Position numbers and translations under genes: made by a program | Shown: one piece after another, positions 25,410 to 33,635 of the stretch | How positions within the stretch are numbered: position 1 is the stretch's first letter | How the letters are laid out: each line of letters opens with the position of its first letter | The notes under the pieces: model-generated | Databases searched by the model: none | What the model saw: the letters and a program-made list of their open reading frames with translations, nothing else | What the model was told of the DNA's origin: nothing | Source: Ruegeria lacuscaerulensis | Lineage (GTDB): Bacteria > Pseudomonadota > Alphaproteobacteria > Rhodobacterales > Rhodobacteraceae | Assembly: GCF_013031245.1 (NCBI RefSeq) | Contig: NZ_WPZL01000004.1 | Location: forward strand, 248,001-312,000 | Length of the DNA: 64,000 nucleotides | Direction of reading: 5' to 3'

Positions 25410-26743
25410 TCCGCCTCATCAAAAAAGGCCTGATGTTCGGCAACCTCGTCCACATCTCCAGCCCGGCTCTGGTCGAGCGGTATAACCGCGCGTTGCAGCA
25501 TCTGGCGGGCAAGACGACGGCGCTGACGGATTTTCATGTCGATATCTCGGGCTATTCGCCGGAGGTGGGGATTGAGCTGGAGGATGAGCTCTACCTCAAT
25601 CCCAACGGGGTCAACCGGCAGTTCATCCTGTTGACGACCGAGCAGAAGCGTGCGCCGCTGCTGAACGTCAAATTCTCGACCTCACGCGATATCCTGCGCG
25701 AATTCATCGAGATGAACGAGGCGCAGCTGTTCGCCCTGACCGCAACCGATGCGGTGGCTGGAGAGTTGGTGAACTCGGTCATCAAACTCACCACCCCACG
25801 CGACCTGTTGAACTTGCGCAAGATCGAGATCGAGGCCGACACCGCCGGCGGCACCCTGCGCAAGGCACAGCAATTGGCGGGCATGGTTGAGCAGTTCAAG
25901 GCAAAAGAGGACGCTTGGTTCGACGACGTGCTGATCGCCAGGATGATCGAAACGGCCAAGGAAACCGGTGACGTCACCCGTAATCCCGTACGTCTACGCC
26001 ACACCGTGTTTGAACAGAAAAATTTCTGGACGGCGCATTTCGGCGGGCTGTATCTGTTCCCGGACATGGACCACCCCGCCGCGATCTGCATGGGCGACAA
26101 GCCCGACGATCTGCCAGTCAAATACGCATTCGACCCGTCGCAGCGGAACCAGATCGCGAAGTTCCTCGACTATAACGATCTGGTCGAACCCATCGTCAAA
26201 GCGCGCAGCGTGGACGCCGCCGCGATCCTCCAGCAGAAGATGGACTTCCTGACGATCGACGCCGCGGCGGATGCCGATGTCGACCTGACTGGGCTGGACC
26301 GCAGTGACATGCGTCGGCTGGCCCGCAACCATGCGGACCGCTTGCCCGAGGCCTACCATGGCCTTACGCAATTGTTGCGCTGGGCGACGGATGGGGGGCC
26401 CTGGCCGCGCATTACATCGGATCATCCGGCCTACTTCTATACGCTGCGCGCCGCTAATACGCCGAACCGTGATCTGGTGAACATGCTTTTGGCTGAGCTT
26501 GCCCCGCTGGACCCGCGCCAGATGTTCATCTGCCATAAGGAATTGTTCTACCGTACTTACGCGCGGTGGCCCGAAGCCAAGAAAGCCTATGTTGCCGACT
26601 TCCTCGCGCGCGAGTATCAGGTGGACAAAGCGGGCGCCCGCGCCGCACTGTTCGGGCATGAACCTGACATGAGCGGCAACGACCGGATCAGCGATGACAT
26701 AATCGCCCGCGTCGGACCCTGGGGCGCGGTAGGGAGAAGATAG
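25406..26743 (+). CDS. Large unknown protein in the AAA-ATPase operon (445 aa)
   Basis: This soluble 445-residue protein has no signal peptide. It includes the segments YNRALQHLAGKTTAL and LDPRQMFICHKELFYRTYARW. Similar proteins may be covered by a Pfam family of unknown function restricted to alphaproteobacteria, but I cannot name it with certainty. It overlaps the A+T-rich gene by 4 bp (ATGA) and abuts the next gene, so it is part of the same operon. Codon use is typical of the host, unlike the gene before it. Confidence 0.75.
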   Translation: MIRLIKKGLMFGNLVHISSPALVERYNRALQHLAGKTTALTDFHVDISGYSPEVGIELEDELYLNPNGVNRQFILLTTEQKRAPLLNVKFSTSRDILREFIEMNEAQLFALTATDAVAGELVNSVIKLTTPRDLLNLRKIEIEADTAGGTLRKAQQLAGMVEQFKAKEDAWFDDVLIARMIETAKETGDVTRNPVRLRHTVFEQKNFWTAHFGGLYLFPDMDHPAAICMGDKPDDLPVKYAFDPSQRNQIAKFLDYNDLVEPIVKARSVDAAAILQQKMDFLTIDAAADADVDLTGLDRSDMRRLARNHADRLPEAYHGLTQLLRWATDGGPWPRITSDHPAYFYTLRAANTPNRDLVNMLLAELAPLDPRQMFICHKELFYRTYARWPEAKKAYVADFLAREYQVDKAGARAALFGHEPDMSGNDRISDDIIARVGPWGAVGRR

Positions 26744-27010
26744 ATGTTCGTCGCACTTCGTTTTCTGATCCCACTGCTGATCGTTCTGACCATCCTATAC
26801 GTTGGCGTGTCGATCTATTCCCGCTGGGTGCGTCGCGGTAAACTTATCGCGCATTGGGAGAAAAAAGGTATGACCGGCGATCGGGACGCGTTTGTCCAAC
26901 GCGGTCTGCGCAAATACGACGGATCGTTTCGCAAGAAGCTGATCCTTGGGATCTACATAGTGCCATTGAGCCTGATCGCGATCCTGATTTACGTCACGAA
27001 TTTCATGTGA
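26744..27010 (+). CDS. Small two-helix membrane protein
   Basis: This 88-residue protein has an N-terminal helix (about residues 3-22), a basic loop with GMTGDRDAFVQRGLRKYD, and a C-terminal helix (about 66-86). No family was recognised. The ATG directly follows the stop of the preceding gene with no gap. Gene order suggests a membrane part of the AAA-ATPase system, together with the DUF1523 gene that follows. Confidence 0.7.
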   Translation: MFVALRFLIPLLIVLTILYVGVSIYSRWVRRGKLIAHWEKKGMTGDRDAFVQRGLRKYDGSFRKKLILGIYIVPLSLIAILIYVTNFM

Positions 27011-27021
27011 GGGTTTCGCTT

Positions 27022-27666
27022 ATGCGTTACATCAAATGGGCTATCATCATTCTGTTCTGGGGCACGGTCGCCTCGGTATTGAACTATACCTTGCCGCAAC
27101 ATGATGTGGTTCGGATTTCAGATACTTACGAAAAGCGCATCGATCCTGGCGAAAACAGTATTTTCTGGTCGGTGCAGGACGTTGGCAGCGATCCCACAAC
27201 ACCGAACCGGGACGTATTCTTCATTCAGACCCGCAAGGCCAATGGCAAAGTCATGGTCTACCGGAACGAAGATACCGGCTGGGGATGGCCGCCCTATTTC
27301 AAGCTGAACTCCTCGAATCTGCAGGCCGAGGCGGCTGATCTCAAATCTACCGCGGAAGCCCCCCGGTGGGCTGTCGTGCGCCACTATGGCTGGCGCAGCG
27401 AGTTTCTGTCGATCTTTCCGAACGCTGTGAAAATCTGGCAGGTCGACAACCCGGATGTCCGAATCATCCCGTGGTTCAACATAATCTTTCTGACCGTGTT
27501 CTTTGCTCTGCTCTGGGCAATCTGGGTGCGCTGGCGCAGATTTCGTGCGGCGCGCGTAGATCCCATGCTCGAAAACATGGAGGATGGCCTGTACGCCGCC
27601 GGCGACGCAATCGAGGAACGCAGCGGCAGATTCAGGAAGTGGCTGAACAGCTGGAAATCAAAGTGA
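27022..27666 (+). CDS. DUF1523 family membrane protein
   Basis: This 214-residue protein has an N-terminal helix, then the pattern YTLPQHDVVRISDTYEKR, a periplasmic middle domain with IFFIQTRKANGK-like strands and WGWPPYFK, and a second helix at about residues 152-172. This matches what I remember of DUF1523 proteins of Rhodobacterales. Function is unknown. The ATG at 27022 has GTGAGGG upstream. It is the last gene of the operon and converges on flgI; a small stem (27675-27690) without a U tract separates them. Confidence 0.8.
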   Translation: MRYIKWAIIILFWGTVASVLNYTLPQHDVVRISDTYEKRIDPGENSIFWSVQDVGSDPTTPNRDVFFIQTRKANGKVMVYRNEDTGWGWPPYFKLNSSNLQAEAADLKSTAEAPRWAVVRHYGWRSEFLSIFPNAVKIWQVDNPDVRIIPWFNIIFLTVFFALLWAIWVRWRRFRAARVDPMLENMEDGLYAAGDAIEERSGRFRKWLNSWKSK

Positions 27667-27731
27667 TAACGGCGGGGGTCACTTGACCCCGTCATTGCGT
27701 TCCAATCTGACCGGAATGGCAGCCGGGTTCT

Positions 27732-28826
27732 TCAGCGGACGACGAACTCGGCATGCAGCGCGCCCGCGGCTTTGATCGTCTTCAAGATGTCGATCATGTC
27801 GCGGGGCGAAACGCCAAGCGCGTTCAACCCGGCCACGACCTCGGAAAGGGTGGTGGCTTCGGGTATCTCGGCCAACCCTGTTCCTTCTTCTTCTTCGATC
27901 CCTGCAAATGTTCGGGGAACGACAACCGTTTCGCCGCGCGCGAATGGGTTGGGTTGAACCGCTATCGGAGCCTCCTCAACAGTCAGCGTCAGATTGCCCT
28001 GCGAAACTGCAACCCGTGAGATGCGCACTTCCTGCCCCATAACAATTGTACCCGAGCGCTGGTCGACGACGACCCGTGCTTTGGTTTCCGGTTCCACCAG
28101 AATGTTCTCGATCCGACCCAGCGCGTGAGCTGTCGAAATCGCCTGCGTTGCGGCGATGTTCAGTTCAACAGTGCCAGAATCCCGCATGATGGCGACGGCC
28201 CGGTTGAACTCGGTGTTGATGGCGGATTCAATGCGGCCCGCAGTTGTAAAATCCGGCTCCCGCAGGGCAAGCCGCATTTGGGTCAGCGTTGACAATTCAA
28301 ACTCGATCTCACGTTCTACCCGCGCGCCCGACGGGATAACACCAGAAGTGGGGACGCCCCTGACGACCGAAGCCGCTTCACCCTCGGCCACCGCACCACC
28401 GGCCAGAACGGTACCCTGTGCCACCGCGTAGATCTGGCCGTCCGCCGCATTGAGCGGCGTCATGATCAGAGTCCCTCCCAGCAGACTCTTGGAATCTCCG
28501 ATGGCGGAGACCGTCACGTCAATCTGCCCGCCGACCCGCGCAAACGGGGGCAGGCTGGCCGTCACCAGCACAGCCGCCACGTTTTTGGGCCGAAAATCCT
28601 CACCCGTAACGTTCACACCCAGCCGTTCCAGGATGTTCGACATAATCTCTTCTGTGAAAGGCGAGTTTCGCAGCCCGTCACCAGTGCCGTTCAGGCCGAC
28701 AACCAGGCCGTACCCGACCAGATCGTTGCCCCGGACCCCGTCGAAATCCACAAGGTCCTTCAGCCGGATCGCGCCAGCGGACGCAATTCCGGGGAGCAAC
28801 ATCAATAGGAAAGCCAAAAGTTTCAT
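27732..28826 (-). CDS. flgI: Flagellar P-ring protein FlgI
   Basis: FlgI forms the periplasmic ring around the flagellar rod in the peptidoglycan layer. The 364-residue protein has a signal peptide (to about ASA, residue 17), the start AIRLKDLVDFDGVRGNDLVG and the motif GYGLVVGLNGTGDGLRNSPF. The C-terminal part has GVSPRDMIDILKTIKAAGALHAE. It overlaps flgL by 4 bp and is last in the minus-strand motB-flgE-flgK-flgL-flgI unit. Confidence 0.97.
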   Translation of the reverse strand: MKLLAFLLMLLPGIASAGAIRLKDLVDFDGVRGNDLVGYGLVVGLNGTGDGLRNSPFTEEIMSNILERLGVNVTGEDFRPKNVAAVLVTASLPPFARVGGQIDVTVSAIGDSKSLLGGTLIMTPLNAADGQIYAVAQGTVLAGGAVAEGEAASVVRGVPTSGVIPSGARVEREIEFELSTLTQMRLALREPDFTTAGRIESAINTEFNRAVAIMRDSGTVELNIAATQAISTAHALGRIENILVEPETKARVVVDQRSGTIVMGQEVRISRVAVSQGNLTLTVEEAPIAVQPNPFARGETVVVPRTFAGIEEEEGTGLAEIPEATTLSEVVAGLNALGVSPRDMIDILKTIKAAGALHAEFVVR

Positions 28827-29833
28827 CTCAGGAAATTCACCAGCGACAGGTTCGCATTGCGAACGGTGACGGAATACAGGCTTTCCAGTTGAAACTGGAC
28901 GGTTTGCAATTGCGCTGCGGTTTCGTAGGGATCCGCGGCAATCAACTCATTCCGGCTGTATTCCAGGCTTGTCTGCGCCGCGCTGTTGCGTGTCGCGGCC
29001 TGTTCGATCCGAGCCTCGGCTGCACCCACCTGAGCCCGGAGGTTCACGATTTCGTTCTGCGTATTGGCCAGATCGACACCCAATTGAGTAAACAAGGCCG
29101 TGCGTAGACCCGACGGTAAATTCAGGGCATTGTCGGACACCAAAGCGGCCACAGCGATATCCCGCAGGGCATCCTTGATTGCAGGATCGGTTGCCGTGAG
29201 GGGAATGCTGACACGCTCGTTCTCAGATATCTGCATCGGCGCAAGCGAGGTATCCGAACCCTGATAGATCACCGCATCAAACCCGGCCGGATCATTAAAC
29301 CAATCTTCAGCCGCCTGCCTGATATCTGTCACGGTGGTCAATCCGGTCAATTCAGTCTCTAAAGCGCCCAAAAGCGTGTCCGCGGAGGGCAGGGGCGAGA
29401 CATCGGTCGCCACGCCGGAAAACAGGCTGCGACCTCCCGCGCGCGTGTTCAGTGCCGATATGATCGTGTCCAATTCGTTACGTGCCTGAACCGACGCATT
29501 TTCATGGCTGACCGCCTGGTTCGACGTTCCAAAAGACAGCAGGGATGAGGCAAACTCGGTCACCGACTCACTGACCGTCGTCAGGCTCAGTTGCATGGCA
29601 TCCGTGAACAGTCCGGCCTCGGCGGTCGAGACCCGAAACGCGTCCAGCCTGGACAAGCTGCGATCCAGGTCCAACAGGTGAGAATAGTCCCCATCCAGAC
29701 GGCCCGACACGTCCTGAACCTTGCCGGTGGACACTTCATAGGAAAGGGTTTCGATCTGGCTTTTGATTTCAGTGGAACGGCTTCGCAGGGTCATCCCGCG
29801 CGCCAGATCACCGATAGACGTCAAATTCATCAT
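28823..29833 (-). CDS. flgL: Flagellar hook-associated protein FlgL (HAP3)
   Basis: FlgL is a flagellin-like junction protein between hook and filament. The 336-residue protein has the N-terminal helix NLTSIGDLARGMTLRSRSTE and a C-terminal helix with ARIEQAATRNSAAQTSLEYS, the pairing ends typical of flagellin-family proteins. Three start codons are stacked (GTG-ATG-ATG); the ATG at 29833 overlaps the flgK stop as TGATG and is preferred. Confidence 0.9.
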   Translation of the reverse strand: MMNLTSIGDLARGMTLRSRSTEIKSQIETLSYEVSTGKVQDVSGRLDGDYSHLLDLDRSLSRLDAFRVSTAEAGLFTDAMQLSLTTVSESVTEFASSLLSFGTSNQAVSHENASVQARNELDTIISALNTRAGGRSLFSGVATDVSPLPSADTLLGALETELTGLTTVTDIRQAAEDWFNDPAGFDAVIYQGSDTSLAPMQISENERVSIPLTATDPAIKDALRDIAVAALVSDNALNLPSGLRTALFTQLGVDLANTQNEIVNLRAQVGAAEARIEQAATRNSAAQTSLEYSRNELIAADPYETAAQLQTVQFQLESLYSVTVRNANLSLVNFLR

Positions 29834-31284
29834 CACAACCTCAATAGAGTATCCATGAGTTCATCCACCACCGAAATGATCCGCGCATTCGCGGCATAGG
29901 CCTGCTCGATCTGCATCAGGCGCTGCAATTCCTGATCGGTATCCACACCCTGTTCGGCCTCGATTTGCGCCATTTCCAGCCGGGCGCTGTTGGCAAAGGT
30001 CAGGCGCTGGCTGGCGGTATGGGCGTCCGCCCCGGCTTTGGAGAGCAGTGCCTCGGTGATTTCGGCGGCGCGCATGTCGCCTGTGCCAAAGACCGCACCT
30101 GCAACAGGACGTGCGTCGCTCAGAATTGCGCCGAAGGCCTGCAATTGTGTGGCGTCGCCCGGATCACCAGGGGTCGCCGCGCCAAGCCCCGCCCGCAGCC
30201 TCCAACTGTCGCCGCCGTTGTCGGGATCGACAATTGTGTTCAGGCTGATGCGAGACGCAAGCCCGGCCGGGGCGGTCACGTTGAACCGGTTGCCGTCATC
30301 GTTGAAAAGACCCGGATCGGTCGGCAGTGCAGTGGGATCCAGACCAGGTGTTTCAAACCGTTCGATCAGATCTCGGGCGACCGTATCCAGATTGGTCTGA
30401 GCTTCAACCGTCAACTCATCGCGGATCTGAAATTGCGCCGCCAACGCCCCCCCGCGTATCTGAGCGCTGTCACCGCTGGTGCGAACAGGTTTTCCGTTCA
30501 TTTCCAGGCCCGACAACAATCCGTTTGCCACCGTCATGTGCGGTTTGGTGTCCCCGGTTGTTGTAAAGGAGAACTCGGCGGCTGTGTTTTCGAGCAGAAT
30601 CAAGCCGCCATCAGAGTAGAGTGAGACCTGATCGTTTGCCCGCGGAACCACATTCACCGGGATCAGTTCGTTGACCTGATCAATCAGCACCTGCCGCTGG
30701 TCCAGTAAGCCTCCAATATCCCCGCCTGAATACTTGATTGCCGGTATTTTGGCGTTCAGTTCTTCGATATCCTTCAAGGTTTGGTTCAGGTTATCCACCT
30801 GCTTGCCGATTGTCCGATCCGCGTCCGACCGCAACTGCCGCAGTCCTTCGGACGCCGCGTTGAGGCCTGTTGCCAGGTCGCGTCCAGTGCGGGCAACCTG
30901 ATCCAGCCGTTCAGCCGAATCCGGCAGGCTTGCCGCCGTTATCAGGCTGTTGTCGAAATCTGCCAGCCGGGCGGATAGCGAGGTCGCCTCATCCGCCGTG
31001 CCCACGAGGGTTTCAAACCGAGAGTGAAAGCCGGAGATGGTGGTTTGATGCGCCAGATCAGCGTCGGTCGTGCGGCGATTGGCAGTCAGGACCGGATCCT
31101 GATGCCGGACCACGCCGACCGTCCGCACCCCGGTGCCCGAAATCGTGTTTGTCGTTAGTTCCAGTGACCTGCGCGCATAGCCTGGTGTCAACGCATTGGC
31201 GATATTGTCCGAAACAACCGACGCGCCGCGACCTGCGGCCGTCAGGCCGCTCAGGGCGTTGTTGAATGCCGTCGTCATGTTCAT
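29833..31284 (-). CDS. flgK: Flagellar hook-associated protein FlgK (HAP1)
   Basis: This 483-residue protein begins with the rod/hook motif FNNALSGLTAAGRGASVVSD, continues with ANALTPGYARRSLELT, and ends with the usual MQIEQAYAANARIISVVDEL helix. FlgK forms the first junction between hook and filament. It lies between flgE and flgL in the operon. Confidence 0.95.
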   Translation of the reverse strand: MNMTTAFNNALSGLTAAGRGASVVSDNIANALTPGYARRSLELTTNTISGTGVRTVGVVRHQDPVLTANRRTTDADLAHQTTISGFHSRFETLVGTADEATSLSARLADFDNSLITAASLPDSAERLDQVARTGRDLATGLNAASEGLRQLRSDADRTIGKQVDNLNQTLKDIEELNAKIPAIKYSGGDIGGLLDQRQVLIDQVNELIPVNVVPRANDQVSLYSDGGLILLENTAAEFSFTTTGDTKPHMTVANGLLSGLEMNGKPVRTSGDSAQIRGGALAAQFQIRDELTVEAQTNLDTVARDLIERFETPGLDPTALPTDPGLFNDDGNRFNVTAPAGLASRISLNTIVDPDNGGDSWRLRAGLGAATPGDPGDATQLQAFGAILSDARPVAGAVFGTGDMRAAEITEALLSKAGADAHTASQRLTFANSARLEMAQIEAEQGVDTDQELQRLMQIEQAYAANARIISVVDELMDTLLRL

Positions 31285-31317
31285 GAGACCGGCCCCTTTC
31301 CTGGGTCAAAACCCAAA

Positions 31318-32613
31318 TCAGCGTTTGATATTTGTCGTTTCCTGCAGCATTTCGTCCACAGTCTGAATCACCGTGGCGCTAGAGGAATATGCGCGTTGGG
31401 TCTGAATCAATGAGGTCAGCTCGGTCGCGATGTCCGTGGTCGATTCCTCGCGCGCGAAGGACACGAGATCTCCGGTCGGGCCCTGACCTGCATTCCACAG
31501 GAAGAAAGTGCCGCTTTCCCGCGATGGGGCGTAGGTCTGGCTGTCCATAGCCGTCAAACCGTTGGGGTTGGGAACATCGGCCAGCGGAATCTGGAACATA
31601 CGACGGCTGACACCCGTGTCATAAAACGCGTAGACATAGCCGTTCTCATCGACCTGAACACTGGTCATCGTGCCCACCGCCGATCCGTCACGGGTGATCG
31701 ACACCGGCGCGAAGGTGTCGGACAGTTGCGTGATTCCGTCCGCGTCGCCGATCAGGCCAATATTGATCTCCATCGGGCCACCGGCAACATTCACGACCAC
31801 GCTACCGGTTGCGGGGTCATATGCGCCGCCTGACACAGCCGTCACGCTGGCCAAAGTCCCACCCGCCGTCCGACTGTCGGTAAAGGTCAGCGTGTATTCC
31901 CCGATGACCGCCCCGCCCGAGGCCGAATCGCGCAGGATCATGGTCCATTCATTGCTGGTTCCGGTTGCGGGAACGGTTGGCACGAGCTCGATATCGACGC
32001 TTTCGGATTTGCCCAGGTTATCGAAATATTCGACGGACAGAGGCTGAGTGTCCCCAGGCGCCCCGGCATCCGTCGCCGCTGCGGGCAGGTTCATGCGCAG
32101 GTTCATCTGTGTGGTCGGGGCGCCGGACAGCTGATTGACGCTCAGCTGGATGGGTTCCAGCGCGGCAGGCGTGTCACGCGGGACCGAAGGAATCGAACCG
32201 TCCGGGTTGGCGCGCCAGCCCAGCAGGACAAGGCCGGATTCAGTGACCAGATATCCTTCCTCATTGGTGCGGAACGAGCCGGTCGTGGTCAGAAGCATCT
32301 CGTTGGACCCGCCTGCAATCTGCGAGCTGGGGCGCACGGGCAGCATACCGCGGCCACGCACGGCCAGATCGGTTGAATTGTTGGTGGTGACCAAAGACCC
32401 CCGCTGATCGATCAGACGCTGGCTGGTGGTTCTGACGCCACCCGCCGAATAGCTGCCGCCCTGGCCGGAGGTGACCATGGAATGGAAATCCGTCTCGACC
32501 CGTTTGTAGCCGAAGGTCGAAGAATTGGCGATATTGTCGGAAATTGTGGCCAACCGGTTGGCGTTGGCCTTCAATGAGGCCACACCGGCGTTCAGCGAAG
32601 AGGAAATTGTCAT
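31318..32613 (-). CDS. flgE: Flagellar hook protein FlgE
   Basis: This 431-residue protein has the N-terminal rod/hook motif ASLKANANRLATISDNIANS and STFGYKRVETDF. The C-terminal end reads TELTSLIQTQRAYSSSATVI then QTVDEMLQETTNIKR, as in FlgE. It builds the curved hook. The start at 32613 is preferred because AGAAGGG lies just upstream and the upstream extension has no family features. A near-CtrA box and an inverted repeat lie in the 98 bp between this gene and motB. Confidence 0.93.
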   Translation of the reverse strand: MTISSSLNAGVASLKANANRLATISDNIANSSTFGYKRVETDFHSMVTSGQGGSYSAGGVRTTSQRLIDQRGSLVTTNNSTDLAVRGRGMLPVRPSSQIAGGSNEMLLTTTGSFRTNEEGYLVTESGLVLLGWRANPDGSIPSVPRDTPAALEPIQLSVNQLSGAPTTQMNLRMNLPAAATDAGAPGDTQPLSVEYFDNLGKSESVDIELVPTVPATGTSNEWTMILRDSASGGAVIGEYTLTFTDSRTAGGTLASVTAVSGGAYDPATGSVVVNVAGGPMEINIGLIGDADGITQLSDTFAPVSITRDGSAVGTMTSVQVDENGYVYAFYDTGVSRRMFQIPLADVPNPNGLTAMDSQTYAPSRESGTFFLWNAGQGPTGDLVSFAREESTTDIATELTSLIQTQRAYSSSATVIQTVDEMLQETTNIKR

Positions 32614-32627
32614 TGGCACGCCCTTCT

Positions 32628-32650
32628 GTTGCGTCAATCGTTGATGCAAC
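32628..32650. repeat. Inverted repeat in the flgE leader
   Basis: The arms GTTGCGTCAA (32628-32637) and TTGATGCAAC (32641-32650) match except for one position and have a 3-base loop. The repeat sits 14 bp upstream of the flgE start on the minus strand, where it could affect translation or act as a protein site. Confidence 0.4.
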
Positions 32651-32667
32651 AGCTAACGCGCCGGGCC

Positions 32668-32682
32668 TTAACAGCGCGCTAA
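32668..32682. promoter_or_regulatory. Near-consensus CtrA box upstream of flgE
   Basis: The sequence is TTAA, seven bases, then CTAA, one mismatch from the CtrA consensus TTAA-N7-TTAA. It lies about 55 bp upstream of the flgE start. CtrA controls motility genes in Rhodobacterales, so the site is plausible but not strong on its own. Confidence 0.35.
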
Positions 32683-32711
32683 CAGGTAAAATGCGTTCTA
32701 TCCAATTGCCC

Positions 32712-33548
32712 TCAGGTGTTGCGCAGAAAGATGATCTCGATCCTGTTGTTCCGAACCGCCATCGGGTTTTCGTCGGACAGTTCCCGGTCGGCGTGGCCGG
32801 TGACGCGATCCAGCCTGAGTGCCGTGACACCCTTATCCTCAAGCAACTGTCGCACCACTTGCGCGCGTGAAGTCGACACATCCCAGGACGGATCGCGCGC
32901 CAAAACGACTGGTGAGGCGCTGACGTGCCCCTCGACGGCCACGTCATTTGCCACCAAATCAGAGGACCGCGCCACCACCAGTGCCAGAGCACGCATCATC
33001 GGTGTCGGCTTGTCCGTACCGGATTCGAAAAGCGGTTGCGCGTCGGTATCAAACAGCTCGACCACCAGGCCCTCATCCGTGACGCGGGTGACGATATGTT
33101 TGAGCAACTTGTCCGACACCATGCTTTCGCCGGTGCGCCCCAATAGCTGGGCTTCCAGTGTGGAGAAATCCTCGGACATTTCCTTGCCGCCATCGGGATT
33201 CACTCCGATCGATCCCCGCGCCTGTCTGGCGATGGTGGGGTGCCGCTTGGCAGCACCCGATCCGTCCATCACCATGGTCAGTTCCGAGAACATATTGTTG
33301 CCGCCAAAGGCGCCATCGCCGCCGCCCGAGACCGGATTCACCGGAATCGTGGGCGAAAAATAATCCGCCAGCCCCTTGCGTTGTTTTTCAGTCGTCGCGT
33401 TCAGCAGCCACATCAACATGAAGAACGCCATCATGGCTGTGACAAAGTCGGCATACGCGACTTTCCACGCGCCACCGTGGTGACCATCGCCACCTGACAC
33501 ACGTTTCTTCTTGATGATGATTGGCGCCGCATTGGATTGCGCACCCAT
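32712..33548 (-). CDS. motB: Flagellar motor protein MotB
   Basis: MotB anchors the stator to peptidoglycan. The 278-residue protein has a basic N-terminus, a single transmembrane helix with the proton-pathway aspartate Asp34 (AYADFVTAMMAFFMLMWLL) and a C-terminal OmpA-like domain containing VEGHVSAS and NRIEIIFLRN. It starts the minus-strand unit motB-flgE-flgK-flgL-flgI. No motA is present in the window, so the stator partner must lie elsewhere. A perfect CtrA box lies 50 bp upstream. Confidence 0.93.
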   Translation of the reverse strand: MGAQSNAAPIIIKKKRVSGGDGHHGGAWKVAYADFVTAMMAFFMLMWLLNATTEKQRKGLADYFSPTIPVNPVSGGGDGAFGGNNMFSELTMVMDGSGAAKRHPTIARQARGSIGVNPDGGKEMSEDFSTLEAQLLGRTGESMVSDKLLKHIVTRVTDEGLVVELFDTDAQPLFESGTDKPTPMMRALALVVARSSDLVANDVAVEGHVSASPVVLARDPSWDVSTSRAQVVRQLLEDKGVTALRLDRVTGHADRELSDENPMAVRNNRIEIIFLRNT

Positions 33549-33597
33549 CTCCACCACCTTTTTTTGTCACCCGGCTACCGGGGTAGCAGCGCAGGTC

Positions 33598-33612
33598 TTA
33601 AGGCTGGCTTAA
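33598..33612. promoter_or_regulatory. CtrA box upstream of motB
   Basis: TTAA, seven bases (GGCTGGC), TTAA exactly matches the CtrA consensus TTAA-N7-TTAA. It lies 50 bp before the motB start, in the only gap between fliI and motB. CtrA controls flagellar genes in related bacteria, so the motB-flgI unit is a likely target. Confidence 0.65.
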
Positions 33613-33635
33613 CACTTAAAACTGTTCGGACTTCT

